Assembly: GCA_910578515.1 (NCBI GenBank)
Contig: CAJTQR010000006.1
Span: 1-64,000 of the forward strand
Source: an uncultured Duncaniella sp.
GTDB taxonomy: Bacteria > Bacteroidota > Bacteroidia > Bacteroidales > Muribaculaceae
Direction: 5' to 3'
DNA: 64,000 bases
Part shown: positions 44,004-54,143 of the stretch, one piece after another
How positions within the stretch are numbered: the stretch's first letter is position 1
Layout: each line of letters starts with the position of its first letter
Notes under the pieces: generated by a model
What the model saw: only the letters and a program-made list of their open reading frames with translations
What the model was told of the DNA's origin: nothing
The model's database searches: none
Program-made: the position numbers and the translations under genes

Positions 44004-45701
44004 ATGGATAGTAAACCTATAATTTATCAACTTTTTCCTCGAATTTTTACTAATACCAACACTCATTGTGTCCCCAACGGAACCTATCAGCAGAATGGTG
44101 CGGGCAAGATGAATGACATTACTGAAACTATTCTTGCGAAGATTAAGGAACTTGGGGTGACCCACGTTTGGTACACAGGCATAATTGAACATGCCACCAA
44201 GACCGATTACAGTGCTGAAGGAATTCGTCCGGATAATCCTTATGTAGTGAAAGGTGAAGCAGGTTCTCCGTATGCGATAAAGGATTACTATGATGTAGAC
44301 CCCGATATTGCTGTTGACGTGAAGAACAGGATGGGCGAGTTTGAAGCGCTTGTCCGCCGTACTCATGATGCCGGGATGGATGTAGTGATTGATTTCGTAC
44401 CTAACCATACTGCCCGTTGCTATTATTCCGATGCAAAGCCTGTAGGAATAAAGGATTTCGGTGTGGACGATGATACCAATATGTTCTTTGCACCTAATAA
44501 TAATTACTACTACATCACTCGCCAGCTATTTGCCCCGAATATAGATTTGGGAACGGGAAAGAAGGCGTACATAGAGTTCCCGGCAAAAGCCACAGGCGAT
44601 GATTGTTTCTCGGCATTCCCAGGTGTGAATAATTGGTATGAGACTGTAAAATTAAACTATGGACGTGACTATGGCGACTGGTCGGGTCACTATAACCCGA
44701 TTCCCGACACTTGGTTCAAAATGCTCCATATCCTGCGGTTCTGGGCATCGAAAGGTGTTGACGCATTTCGTTGCGACATGGCTCACATGGTTCCTTTGGA
44801 ATTCTGGCAGTGGGCAATCCCAAATGTCAAGGACCATTATCCACATGTGAAGTTTATAGCCGAGATTTACGATGTGGCTCTATATCGCGATTTCATAGAG
44901 AAGGGTGGTTTTGATTATCTATATGACAAGGTGAACCTCTATGATACACTCCGTGGTGTAATGTGCTCAAATTACTCTGCTGCCACCATCACAAATTGCT
45001 GGCAGACAGTGGAAGGTATTGCTCCTCACATGCTTAATTTCCTTGAGAATCATGACGAGCAGCGATTTGGTTCGAAATTCTATGCAAAGGACCCCGCAAA
45101 GGTGATACCTTCATTGGTTGTGAGCTCTATGATTTCCACTGGTCCGATGATGATTTATGCCGGTCAGGAGCTTGGTGAGCAGGCTACGGATGCTGAGGGT
45201 TTCAGTGGATATGACGGTCGCACCACTATATTTGATTATTGGAGTGTCGGAACCTTGCGCCGCTGGTATAACAACGGAAATCCTGATGGCTCACAGATGA
45301 CTCCGCGCGAGCGTTGGCTGCGCAATAAGTACAAGACTATCCTCGGATTGTGTAACACTGAGAAGGCTATCTCACACGGTCGTTTCTTCGACCTCATGTA
45401 TGTAAACTATCAGAATCCTACTCTTAATCCCCATCGTCAGTATGTGTTCATGCGCAGCTTTAGTGGGGAGACACTTCTGATTGCCGTAAATTTCTCATCC
45501 GATTCATGTGACCTCGCTATCAACGTGCCTCGCCATGCTCTTGAAACTCTTAATATTCCGGAAGGCGAAGTGGTGGCAACTGAATTGCTGTCCGGCGACC
45601 GTGAACTAAAGCAACTTAGCGCAGATAAGCCCTTCACTACCATGATAGCTCCATACGATGCTGTGATATGGCGCATCCGTCATAAAAATATCAGAAAATA
45701 G
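44004..45701 (+). CDS. GH13 alpha-amylase family enzyme, cytoplasmic
   Basis: A 565-residue enzyme without signal peptide, so acting on intracellular alpha-glucans or imported maltooligosaccharides. The catalytic triad is visible: D258 (FRCDMAHM), E287 (FIAEIYD) and D351 (FLENHDEQR), with DFVPNHTA as conserved region I. A C-terminal beta domain (about 470-565) follows the barrel. The GH13 subfamily cannot be fixed by eye. It lies behind the patatin gene and before two hairpins. Confidence 0.92.
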   Translation: MDSKPIIYQLFPRIFTNTNTHCVPNGTYQQNGAGKMNDITETILAKIKELGVTHVWYTGIIEHATKTDYSAEGIRPDNPYVVKGEAGSPYAIKDYYDVDPDIAVDVKNRMGEFEALVRRTHDAGMDVVIDFVPNHTARCYYSDAKPVGIKDFGVDDDTNMFFAPNNNYYYITRQLFAPNIDLGTGKKAYIEFPAKATGDDCFSAFPGVNNWYETVKLNYGRDYGDWSGHYNPIPDTWFKMLHILRFWASKGVDAFRCDMAHMVPLEFWQWAIPNVKDHYPHVKFIAEIYDVALYRDFIEKGGFDYLYDKVNLYDTLRGVMCSNYSAATITNCWQTVEGIAPHMLNFLENHDEQRFGSKFYAKDPAKVIPSLVVSSMISTGPMMIYAGQELGEQATDAEGFSGYDGRTTIFDYWSVGTLRRWYNNGNPDGSQMTPRERWLRNKYKTILGLCNTEKAISHGRFFDLMYVNYQNPTLNPHRQYVFMRSFSGETLLIAVNFSSDSCDLAINVPRHALETLNIPEGEVVATELLSGDRELKQLSADKPFTTMIAPYDAVIWRIRHKNIRK

Positions 45702-45780
45702 ATTGAACTGCTTGACAATAGGCTGTTTCTATAATAAGAGCTCCTAAAAAATACCAAGTTATCAAGTGACTTCTGAAAGG

Positions 45781-45815
45781 GAGGTTGTCTAATATAGGTT
45801 AGATGACCTCTTTTT
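45781..45815 (+). terminator. Terminator of the GH13 gene
   Basis: GAGGTTGTCTAA (45781-45792) pairs with TTAGATGACCTC (45799-45810), two G-U pairs in the middle, followed by five T. Confidence 0.75.
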
Positions 45816-45831
45816 CTTTATGCCAGTAGTC

Positions 45832-45872
45832 AAAAAGAGAGACTGCCTAACTTTTGGTTGTTAGACAGTCTC
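45832..45872 (-). terminator. Terminator of the M49 peptidase gene
   Basis: GAGACTGCCTAAC (45839-45851) pairs with GTTAGACAGTCTC (45860-45872). On the minus strand the stem is followed by CTCTTTTT-type sequence from the A-run at 45832-45836. It shares the GTCTAA/TTAGAC core with the neighbouring plus-strand terminator. Confidence 0.7.
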
Positions 45873-45917
45873 GTCATTTTTGAATTGTGTCAGTTACCTT
45901 TCCGCAATGGATGGTCT

Positions 45918-47930
45918 TTAGCGGAGAGTGCGGTAGTCACGTGAATAGCGGAGCACCTGTGGAAGATATTCCTCAGTATAACTTACTGTCACGTCAGTGA
46001 TATTTCCATCCTTATCAAGTACCGGAGTATATACCGGGTTAACAAAGCCCTTGTAAGGAGCGATGTCGAGTTTTGCATAACGGTCAAGCACTTCTTTATG
46101 GATTGCGGGGTCAACCTTTACTGCGTAAGTCTCCACCAAGTCTCGTCCGGCAGCGTAGTCTCCTTCGCTCTTGATGCGCTGTACTTCAGCAAGAAGCTGA
46201 CCGAACAGACCACGTAGTTTCTCGTAATCATTGATTTTGATGTATGTCTTGCCATCGCGCTTCACCATTTCAATTACATTATCCTCTTTGCCCTTCTCGT
46301 AAGCCCAGGCGGAGATGAGCTGACGGTTACGCATGTGGGCTTCCTCCACATCTTTTCCGGGCTCGATGCGCATGAGTTGAGTCATGAGTCCGTTGAGGAT
46401 ATATTTGTAGTATTCAGCTTTGTAAGCGTCGGGGTTGTCGAGCAGACCGAGTTCGAGCAGTTTTGGGTCGGCAAGATAGTAGAGAGCGAAGAGGTCGGCA
46501 CGAGCTTCCTCAAGAGTAGAGCCATGGGCTTTGAGAGCGTCTGGGTCCACACCTGGGAGAAGTTTGCCGGAACCGTGACCGAGACATTCATGTAGGTCTG
46601 TATGAAGATTGTCAGTGATAAATAGGTACTTGTCCATAAGGTCGGAAGTCTCCTTGTCAATAACAAATTCTTCATTGAATCCGTTGCCATGCGATGCCAT
46701 GTCGTACGCCTGTGTTATGTTTTCGAGTGTCACTGATTTTGAACCGTGAGCGGCGCGTATCCAGTTGGCATTAGGAAGGTTGATGCCGATAGGTGTTGCG
46801 GGATAAGAGTCTCCAGCGAGAATAGCAGCTGTAATGACCTTGGCTGAAACACCTTTTACTTTATCTTTGCGGAAGCGGGCATCAACGGGTGAATGGTCCT
46901 CAAACCATTGAGCTTCCGACGAAATCACTTCGGTGCGGTGAGAAGCCTCGTTGTTCTTGAAGTTCACTATTGATTCCCACGCGCCGGTCATACCCAGAGG
47001 GTCATCGTAACTTTCAATGAAGCCGTTGATGAAGTCAACCTGCGATGCTGTGTCCTCAACCCAAGCTATGGAGTAATCATCGAAAATCTTCAAATCACCT
47101 GTCTCATAGTATTTGATAAGTTTTTCAATGACTTCCTTCTGCTTGTCGTTCTCAGCATACTGCTTAGCTTTGTTAAGATTCTCTACAATTTTGGTGATTG
47201 CATCAGAATATACGCCGCCAACTTTATATGGTTGTTCCTTTATTTCTCCGTTTTCTTTTACCACTCGGGTGTTGAGACCCCATGAGATGGGAGTGGCATC
47301 GGTTGTGTCCTTGCGGGCATTATAGTAAGCTTCAACTTCTGCCTGGGTTACGCCGTCATAAAGATTGTTGGCTGAAGTGAGAATCAAATCCTGACCTTCT
47401 GCCTGGTTTACTTTCTTGGGCATCACAGTCGGGTCAAACATCACCGGGATAAGTTCCTCGAGATTGGCAGGTCTCTGTTCTTCGGGAAGAGAGGATACCT
47501 GCTCTTTTAGAAATTCCTGTGAGAATGCAGGGATGAACTTGTCCATCGAGTAATGGTGATGAATGCCGTTGGCAAACTCAATCTGCTTCAGATAAGTCTC
47601 CAGTCCCTTGTAATCTGCGTTTTCTTTGTCACCATTATAGTTAGTGTAGACATTCTCAATTAGGTCGCGGATAGCAAGGTTATATTTGCCATTCTGGTCC
47701 CAAAGAATATCGCGGCCGGTGATGGCTGCTTCAGTAAGATAATAGATGAGGATGCGCTGTTGTGGTGTAAGTTTTTCGAAATCGGGAACTTGGTAACGCA
47801 ATACCTCGATATCGGCGAAGCGGTCCACTGTGTAGTCGAAGTTGTCGCTTCCTGCATCGGTGGTTGCCTTTGAACCGCACGATGTGATGGCTAAAGCTGC
47901 CATAGCTGATAAGATGAATTTAGTTGACAC
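45918..47930 (-). CDS. M49 dipeptidyl peptidase III-like lipoprotein
   Basis: A 670-residue zinc peptidase releasing dipeptides from the N-termini of short peptides. It has the M49 motif HECLGH (447-452) and the second zinc motif EEARAD. A lipobox (ITSC, C18) places it on the periplasmic or outer face of a membrane, unlike the cytosolic eukaryotic enzyme. It is last in the minus-strand run from dxr. Confidence 0.93.
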   Translation of the reverse strand: MSTKFILSAMAALAITSCGSKATTDAGSDNFDYTVDRFADIEVLRYQVPDFEKLTPQQRILIYYLTEAAITGRDILWDQNGKYNLAIRDLIENVYTNYNGDKENADYKGLETYLKQIEFANGIHHHYSMDKFIPAFSQEFLKEQVSSLPEEQRPANLEELIPVMFDPTVMPKKVNQAEGQDLILTSANNLYDGVTQAEVEAYYNARKDTTDATPISWGLNTRVVKENGEIKEQPYKVGGVYSDAITKIVENLNKAKQYAENDKQKEVIEKLIKYYETGDLKIFDDYSIAWVEDTASQVDFINGFIESYDDPLGMTGAWESIVNFKNNEASHRTEVISSEAQWFEDHSPVDARFRKDKVKGVSAKVITAAILAGDSYPATPIGINLPNANWIRAAHGSKSVTLENITQAYDMASHGNGFNEEFVIDKETSDLMDKYLFITDNLHTDLHECLGHGSGKLLPGVDPDALKAHGSTLEEARADLFALYYLADPKLLELGLLDNPDAYKAEYYKYILNGLMTQLMRIEPGKDVEEAHMRNRQLISAWAYEKGKEDNVIEMVKRDGKTYIKINDYEKLRGLFGQLLAEVQRIKSEGDYAAGRDLVETYAVKVDPAIHKEVLDRYAKLDIAPYKGFVNPVYTPVLDKDGNITDVTVSYTEEYLPQVLRYSRDYRTLR

Positions 47931-47982
47931 TTTAATTTCTATTGTTTAGATGGTTATAGATTCGAGTGATAAGACAATCTGT

Positions 47983-49170
47983 TTATTCCACCGCAAGCAC
48001 CAGTCCCTTGAGATATTCTCCTTCAGGATGATATATGTTTACCGGATGGTCGGCGGGTTGGGTAAGTTGATGGAGTATGCGGACTTTGCGGCCTGACATT
48101 GCAGCTGCTGTAAATACAGCCAGACGGAATTGCTCTTTTGAAATAGCCTGCGAGCAGGAGAATGTGAATAGTATTCCTCCCGGTGCGATTTTTTCAAAAG
48201 CCGCGGCATTCAGACGACGGTATCCTATCATTGCATTGCGGATGGCGCTGCGATGTTTAGCAAATGCCGGTGGGTCAAGAATGATGAGGTCATATTCACC
48301 CTTCTTCATTGCTGCGAGATATTTGAAAGCGTCCTGAGCGAATGATTTGTGGCGCGTGTCGCCTGGGAAATTAAGCTCGATATTGGCATCTGTCAGGGTC
48401 ACAGCCTTGGCAGAACTGTCAACAGAGTGTACAAGTTCGGCTCCACCACGCATGGCATAGACAGAGAATCCACCGGTGTAGCAGAACATGTTGAGAACTT
48501 TAGCACCATCGCTGTATTTCTGCAGCAATGCGCGGTTGTCGCGCTGGTCCACAAAGAATCCGGTTTTCTGTCCTTTTAGCCAGTCTATATTGAATTTAAG
48601 CCCGTTCTCAATTGCGATGTTGGTCTCAAAGCCACCTATTATATAGTCGTTCACAGGGTCAAGACGAGCTTTGAACGGCAACGTGGTCTCTGATTTGTAG
48701 TATACGTTTTCAATTCCGGCTTCAGGAAGCGATACTATGGCTTTGGCAATGATATTGCGGGCATAGTGCATGCCGGGGCTATGAGCTTGAAGTACTGCCG
48801 TTTTGCCATATACATCTACCACGCATCCTGGCAGGAAATCCCCCTCACCGTGCACAAGTCGGAATGTTGAGTTGTCTGGGCGGATTAGTCCGAGGCGCTG
48901 GCGCAATTTCCATGCTTGCAGAAGACGTTCATTGAAAAAAGTCTCATCAATGGCTGTATCGGCTGTGTCGAGCATACGCACGGCTATCGAGCCGATTTCA
49001 TAATGACCTACGCCGAGCAATTTCCCTTCCGATGATACGACCTTCACCACTTCACCCTCTTCGATGTTGTCGGGTAGGTTGGCTATGGCGCCCGAGAACA
49101 CCCACGGGTGGAATCTCAGCAGGGATTCCTCTTTGCCTCGTTTTAGTGTTATTGTTTTAAGTTGTGACAT
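47983..49170 (-). CDS. RlmI-like class I rRNA methyltransferase
   Basis: A 395-residue SAM-dependent methyltransferase of the RlmI (23S rRNA m5C1962) type: N-terminal PUA domain (about 1-80), an EEhEH-like region, and a Rossmann domain with VLNMFCYTGGFSVYA, LDPPAFAKHR and FTFSCSQ, whose Cys is the catalytic candidate. Lies 45 bp after rseP. Confidence 0.9.
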   Translation of the reverse strand: MSQLKTITLKRGKEESLLRFHPWVFSGAIANLPDNIEEGEVVKVVSSEGKLLGVGHYEIGSIAVRMLDTADTAIDETFFNERLLQAWKLRQRLGLIRPDNSTFRLVHGEGDFLPGCVVDVYGKTAVLQAHSPGMHYARNIIAKAIVSLPEAGIENVYYKSETTLPFKARLDPVNDYIIGGFETNIAIENGLKFNIDWLKGQKTGFFVDQRDNRALLQKYSDGAKVLNMFCYTGGFSVYAMRGGAELVHSVDSSAKAVTLTDANIELNFPGDTRHKSFAQDAFKYLAAMKKGEYDLIILDPPAFAKHRSAIRNAMIGYRRLNAAAFEKIAPGGILFTFSCSQAISKEQFRLAVFTAAAMSGRKVRILHQLTQPADHPVNIYHPEGEYLKGLVLAVE

Positions 49171-49215
49171 AATGATATGTTACAGTGTGGATTAATTCTA
49201 GATAACTCTCATCGG

Positions 49216-50571
49216 CTATTTCAGGAATGCCCTAAATATATCGTTGCCGTTTGCGTAGAGCAACAATAGGAGCAGGAATGCCATGCCGACATATTGAGCC
49301 GCAATCAGAACTTTTTCAGATGGTTTGCGGCGGGTGATGATTTCCCAAAGTAGGAACATCACATGACCGCCATCGAGTCCGGGTATCGGAATTATATTCA
49401 TGAATGCAAGCGCTACTGAAAGAAAAGCAGTGATTTCCCAGAATGACAGCCAATTCCATTTTTCAGGGAACATGTTGCCAATTGCTCCGAAACCGCCAAG
49501 GCTCTGTGCCCCTTCCGATGAAAATACATGTTTCATCGAACTTACATAGTTGCCGAGTGTGGTAGTGCCGATTTCCCAACCTTTGGGGAATGACTCGAAG
49601 AACCCGTAGCTGATGGTGACAGGAGGATATATGGCAGTGATAGGACGGAGTTGGAATCCGAGTTTGCCATACTCATTGGGAGTGATGGGGACGGTGACAA
49701 GATTCCCATCGCGTTCCACTGTTACGGAGGTTTCTTTTCCCGCATATTTCATGAGGGTAGGAGTAAGTTCGGTGAAGGTGGGTGTTGCAATGGAATCCAC
49801 TGCTACTATATGGTCACCTTCTTGAAGTCCTGCTTTGGCTGCGGCCTCACCTGGTACAACACGTTCTATATACACAGGCACACGGTAGCCAAGGAATCCT
49901 TTGTCATCATTAAGGCGGAATATGAAATTCTCCGGAATGTGGATATCTATAGTGTCCTTCTTGTTGCGCAACACAGTTACCACATTAGCCTCTGCCATCT
50001 GATAAGGGTAATCACTCTGCGAGGCGTCAAGTTTTTTGCCATCAGCCATCAAAGGTATATCGCCGTTTCTGAAACCCGCTTCTTGAGCAGCAGGCACAAA
50101 ATCGAATCCCTCGGTGGCAGCATCGAAAGGTATGTATTGTGCCCCCCAATGCATCGCGATGCCGGCGTATATCAATATGGCGAGAATGAAATTGAACAGC
50201 ACACCTCCGAGCATTACCAGAAGTCGCTGATAGGCAGGTTTGGTGCGGAATTCCCACGGTTTTGGCTCCTGCTTCATCTGCTCAGTGTCCATTGACTCGT
50301 CAATCATACCGGCGATTTTGCAGTAACCGCCTAAAGGTATCCAGCCTATGCCATACTCAGTGTCGCGCCATGAGGTTTTGTTTGGGTCTGCATTTTTCTT
50401 CGGTTTTGGTTTCCACTTGAAAAGTGAAAAATAGGGGTCGAAGAACATATAGAATTTCTCAACCTTTATGCCGAATATGCGGGCGAATATGTAGTGACCG
50501 AACTCATGTATTATCACGAGAAAAGCCAGGGCTACAATTAATTGGGCAGCTTTTATAAGTACTGTTTCCAT
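49216..50571 (-). CDS. rseP: Site-2 protease RseP
   Basis: A 451-residue intramembrane zinc protease. HEFGH (22-26) sits in the first transmembrane helix, periplasmic PDZ-type regions occupy the middle ([19 protein letters not shown] near 235-255), and the third zinc ligand motif is in [12 protein letters not shown] near the C-terminus. It cleaves transmembrane regulators, which in this organism could include FecR-type anti-sigma factors such as the one at 4868; that link is inference. Follows dxr by 64 bp, a common bacterial gene pair. Confidence 0.95.
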   Translation of the reverse strand: METVLIKAAQLIVALAFLVIIHEFGHYIFARIFGIKVEKFYMFFDPYFSLFKWKPKPKKNADPNKTSWRDTEYGIGWIPLGGYCKIAGMIDESMDTEQMKQEPKPWEFRTKPAYQRLLVMLGGVLFNFILAILIYAGIAMHWGAQYIPFDAATEGFDFVPAAQEAGFRNGDIPLMADGKKLDASQSDYPYQMAEANVVTVLRNKKDTIDIHIPENFIFRLNDDKGFLGYRVPVYIERVVPGEAAAKAGLQEGDHIVAVDSIATPTFTELTPTLMKYAGKETSVTVERDGNLVTVPITPNEYGKLGFQLRPITAIYPPVTISYGFFESFPKGWEIGTTTLGNYVSSMKHVFSSEGAQSLGGFGAIGNMFPEKWNWLSFWEITAFLSVALAFMNIIPIPGLDGGHVMFLLWEIITRRKPSEKVLIAAQYVGMAFLLLLLLYANGNDIFRAFLK

Positions 50572-50635
50572 AAATTTCTGTTCAAAATAATGTCAGATTG
50601 GATATTTGTATATAGTAATAGTGGGAAGTTGCCTG

Positions 50636-51790
50636 TCAGCATTTTACATGTTCATCAGCCCAAGCTATTGTGGCATGATGGCTTGCCACATAATCATCCA
50701 AAGTAGGAGTAGCGATATGTGGGATATTGACAAGTGCTTCCGTGATGGTGTCGAAAATTGCGGGGAATGAGATTTTCCCGTTAAGGAATGCTTTGACTGC
50801 CACTTCGTTAGCCGCATTGATAATGCAAGCCGTGTTTCCCCCTTCGGTAAGGGCGCGGTTGGCAAGTGTCAGGCAGGGAAATTTCTCCGGATTAGGTTTT
50901 TCGAAGGTGAGGGTAGAGTAATCAGTGAGCGAAAGCGGTCGTTCGGCGCTTGCCAGACGTGAAGTCTCACCGAGCGCATAGCGTATAGGCAGGTGCATAT
51001 CCGGAATGCCGAGCTGAGCTTTCACAGCTCCGTCAATGAATTCCACCATCGAATGTACTATTGATTGCGGATGAACCACAGCCTCGATTCGCTCGGGTGC
51101 CACATCAAACAGCCATCGTGCTTCAATGATTTCAAACGCTTTGTTGAGCATTGTGGCTGAGTCGATTGTAATCTTTGCGCCCATATTCCATCGTGGATGG
51201 CGTAAAGCCTGAGCAGCAGTGACCTTCTTTATCTCCTCGCTCTTCCATGTCCTGAAAGGACCGCCCGAGGCAGTGATGATGAGCTTATTGACTGTTGAGG
51301 AATCCTCACCGTTGAGACACTGATAGATAGCTGAATGCTCAGAGTCGACAGGTATGACTGTCGAATCAGACTCGGCAAGTAGTCGTGACACCAGTTCGCC
51401 TGCTACCACGAGAGTTTCTTTATTGGCAAGAGCTATTTGCTTTCCGGCGCGGATGGCACGGATGGTAGGAAGCAATCCGCTGTAGCCAACTGTGGCGGTG
51501 ACGACAGTGGCGAAGTCTTCGCGCTCCATGGCATCAGCCATTGCCTCCTCGCCAGCTGCAGTCTCGATACCTAATGGAGCGAGAGCCTCATGTAGACGGT
51601 GATATTTATCTTTGTTTGCTATTATTGCAAGAGCTGGCTTATGCTTGATAGCCTGGGCTATCAGCAGGTCAACATTGTTGCCTGCCGCCAATATCCGGGC
51701 GTGGAACCGCTCGGGGAATTGAGATATTACATCAAGTGTTTGCGTTCCTATAGAGCCTGTGGAACCAAGGATTGCTATATTTTTGGGCAT
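50636..51790 (-). CDS. dxr: 1-deoxy-D-xylulose 5-phosphate reductoisomerase
   Basis: A 384-residue enzyme of the non-mevalonate isoprenoid pathway. NADPH motif ILGSTGSIGTQTLDVI at the start, the metal and substrate motif PVDSEHSAIYQC, and ASGGPFR identify it. The start is taken at 51790 (MPKNIAILG); three more upstream codons are open. First gene of the minus-strand operon dxr, rseP, methyltransferase, M49 peptidase. Confidence 0.96.
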   Translation of the reverse strand: MPKNIAILGSTGSIGTQTLDVISQFPERFHARILAAGNNVDLLIAQAIKHKPALAIIANKDKYHRLHEALAPLGIETAAGEEAMADAMEREDFATVVTATVGYSGLLPTIRAIRAGKQIALANKETLVVAGELVSRLLAESDSTVIPVDSEHSAIYQCLNGEDSSTVNKLIITASGGPFRTWKSEEIKKVTAAQALRHPRWNMGAKITIDSATMLNKAFEIIEARWLFDVAPERIEAVVHPQSIVHSMVEFIDGAVKAQLGIPDMHLPIRYALGETSRLASAERPLSLTDYSTLTFEKPNPEKFPCLTLANRALTEGGNTACIINAANEVAVKAFLNGKISFPAIFDTITEALVNIPHIATPTLDDYVASHHATIAWADEHVKC

Positions 51791-51814
51791 TTGATACAAG
51801 AGGTTGTTTGAAGT

Positions 51815-51823
51815 GCAAATTTA
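51815..51823 (-). promoter_or_regulatory. -7 element for the dxr operon
   Basis: TAAATTTGC on the minus strand, a perfect TAnnTTTGY, 25 bp before the dxr ATG. It is divergent from the TPR gene promoter 44 bp away. Confidence 0.55.
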
Positions 51824-51866
51824 GTGAAATTCCCCCATTTTGGCACGGTTTTTGCAGAATAAATAT

Positions 51867-51875
51867 TAAATTTGT
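51867..51875 (+). promoter_or_regulatory. -7 element for the TPR gene, nearly leaderless
   Basis: TAAATTTGT is a perfect TAnnTTTGY ending 6 nt before the ATG at 51882. No good -33 match at the usual distance. Confidence 0.55.
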
Positions 51876-51881
51876 ACCGAA

Positions 51882-54089
51882 ATGAATAATGCTATAAATA
51901 TATCACAGGATATAGAACGCTTTTTGTCAGCCCGACGACTTTCGCCGGCATTTGACCTCTTGGATAATGCTGTGGCTTCCGATAGCGCACTTTGGAAAAT
52001 CAAGGCTGACATAGAGCGGTTGCGTGAGAGTTATGCTTTCATGACTCGGTATGCCCTTGATGGCATGCCCGACCCGGCGCGTCCGGAACTTTACGATGAG
52101 CTTGTGGCTTCAGTCCGTTCGCTCACCGACATGATTAATCGTCAGACTCGTGTGGCTGATGCATCCACGCTCTATTTTAATACTCTTAGAGCTGTGCAGC
52201 TGCAGCGTGAAGAAAATCTTTCCTCCCTTGTCGCTCAGTATCGACGTGTTAACGACCGTCTTTCGCTGTCAGTATTGGCTGAGAATGTGGAGAAAGCTCA
52301 GCGCGAACTCACATATCAGGCTGAGGATTTGGAAAAGAGACTCTTCAATGTGGTGTGGACTCTTTATCCTCTTTCGGTTGATGACCAGACCATAATTCAA
52401 TCATTTCTGTCCGATAAGGCTCTTCCTGCCTATGCTAAATCGCTTCTGCTTGGCGCTGTGATGGCTGGGTTGATGGAGTACTATGATGAGCGTCGTATGC
52501 GTATATTGATGGATGCTTATGAGGTAGACGATGCTGAGATTTCAGTGCGTGCACTTTGCGGATTGTTGTTGGGCATGTGGCTCCATAAGGAGCGTCCTAT
52601 GAGTTCCAGACTGCGCAAGCGGTTTGATGCTTTGGTGGAGTTGCCGAGATGGTCGGTTGACGTGAAGATGGTGCAGCTGCAGTTTATACGTGCGCGTGAG
52701 ACCGAACGAATAAGCCGCAAATTTACCGATGAGGTGATACCGGAGATGATGAAACTCAAACCGGAGATAGAAAAGCTTCAGAACCGTCCGCTTGACCCGG
52801 AGTCAATCGAGGAGAATCCCGAGTGGGAGGAGTTGCTTGAGAAATCTGGTGTGGCTGACAGGTTGAAAGAGCTGCAGGAGATTCAGGAAGATGGGGGTGA
52901 TGTGCTGATGGGTACATTCAGCAAACTTAAGACATTCCCATTTTTCAATGATATAGCCAACTGGTTCTTACCTTTCCATTCTTCACATTCCATGATGACG
53001 GGTAGCTTTGACCACGCCACAAGAATGTTGTTTGAGATGATAGTGAGCGCTCCTATGTTCTGCGACAGTGATAAATTCTCTGTAATTCTGTCGCTTGCAC
53101 AGGTGCCTGAGAGCCAGATAAGAATGATGACCGACCAAATTAAAGCTCATTCCGACCAGATGGCTCAGATGAATCTTAACGAACTGAACAGCCGAGGTAA
53201 GGGGCGTGAGGTTATAGCCAACAAGTTCATGCAGGATTTGTACCGCTTCTACAAGCTTTTCAGACGTAAAGGTGAGTTCAAAGACCCATTCAATACCTCG
53301 CTCAATCTTATTGCTCATCCATTGTTGAGAGAGATGTTTGATGATGAGGAGACACTACGGATTGTGGGAGAGTTTTATTTTAAGCGCAAGTATTATTCAG
53401 ATGCTTTGGATATATTCGATAAGCTATCCTTTAAGATTCCACCATCGGCCGAGCTCTTCCAGAAAATGGGCTATTGTAAACAGGCGATGGGGGACTTGAA
53501 TGGAGCGTTGCAATATTATGAGCAGAGTGAGTTGCTGAATTCCGAAAGCCGATGGACCATGCGTCGCCTGGCGGCTTGCTATAAGGCTCTGTCGCAATGG
53601 GATAAGGCTTTGCCGTATTACAAAAGACTCGCTGAATTCAAACCTGAAGATGTGAATCTTGCTCTTAATATCGGTTATTGCCTGATGGAGACAGGAAAAT
53701 ATGATGAGGCCCTTCAGCACTTCTTCAAAGCTGAATTTATTTCTGGTGAGTCGGAACGTTCGGCACGCCCTATAGCATGGTGTTCACTTCTTGCAGGTGA
53801 CTACGACAGGGCGAGGAAATATATCGGTATTCTACTTTCCGGCCATCCTTCGGCATCCGACTATTTAAATGCCGGGCATCTTGAACTTCTGACCGGTCAT
53901 TTTGCCGATGCTGTGGACCGTTACGCTGCTTCTATCGCCGCCAGGAATTTTGATGTGGATGATTTTATGAAGGCTATGCATGCCGACGCTTATCTCACCG
54001 GTAAATCTACAGAGGTGGATGAATTGGTGATGGGGATAATCATTGACCGTGCCATTACTCACTCTCGTGAACTCGGGGGTGCGGTATGA
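51882..54089 (+). CDS. Large TPR-repeat protein, cytoplasmic
   Basis: A 735-residue protein without signal peptide or membrane helix. Residues 1-480 are mainly helical and not recognised. About 497-690 contain at least five tetratricopeptide repeats (YYSDALDIFDKL, GDLNGALQYYEQSELL, SQWDKALPYYKRLAEFKPED, GKYDEALQHFFKAEFI). TPR proteins scaffold protein complexes; the partner is unknown. The M3 peptidase gene follows after 54 bp and is probably co-transcribed. Confidence 0.8.
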   Translation: MNNAINISQDIERFLSARRLSPAFDLLDNAVASDSALWKIKADIERLRESYAFMTRYALDGMPDPARPELYDELVASVRSLTDMINRQTRVADASTLYFNTLRAVQLQREENLSSLVAQYRRVNDRLSLSVLAENVEKAQRELTYQAEDLEKRLFNVVWTLYPLSVDDQTIIQSFLSDKALPAYAKSLLLGAVMAGLMEYYDERRMRILMDAYEVDDAEISVRALCGLLLGMWLHKERPMSSRLRKRFDALVELPRWSVDVKMVQLQFIRARETERISRKFTDEVIPEMMKLKPEIEKLQNRPLDPESIEENPEWEELLEKSGVADRLKELQEIQEDGGDVLMGTFSKLKTFPFFNDIANWFLPFHSSHSMMTGSFDHATRMLFEMIVSAPMFCDSDKFSVILSLAQVPESQIRMMTDQIKAHSDQMAQMNLNELNSRGKGREVIANKFMQDLYRFYKLFRRKGEFKDPFNTSLNLIAHPLLREMFDDEETLRIVGEFYFKRKYYSDALDIFDKLSFKIPPSAELFQKMGYCKQAMGDLNGALQYYEQSELLNSESRWTMRRLAACYKALSQWDKALPYYKRLAEFKPEDVNLALNIGYCLMETGKYDEALQHFFKAEFISGESERSARPIAWCSLLAGDYDRARKYIGILLSGHPSASDYLNAGHLELLTGHFADAVDRYAASIAARNFDVDDFMKAMHADAYLTGKSTEVDELVMGIIIDRAITHSRELGGAV

Positions 54090-54143
54090 GTCTTCTTACG
54101 AGCCGGAAGATTGATAGAATAAACAATAATCATAACATATTTC

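Noticed and set aside
49651..50295. 214-codon plus-strand ORF
   Set aside because: Antisense to rseP, Cys/His-rich shadow composition, no family.
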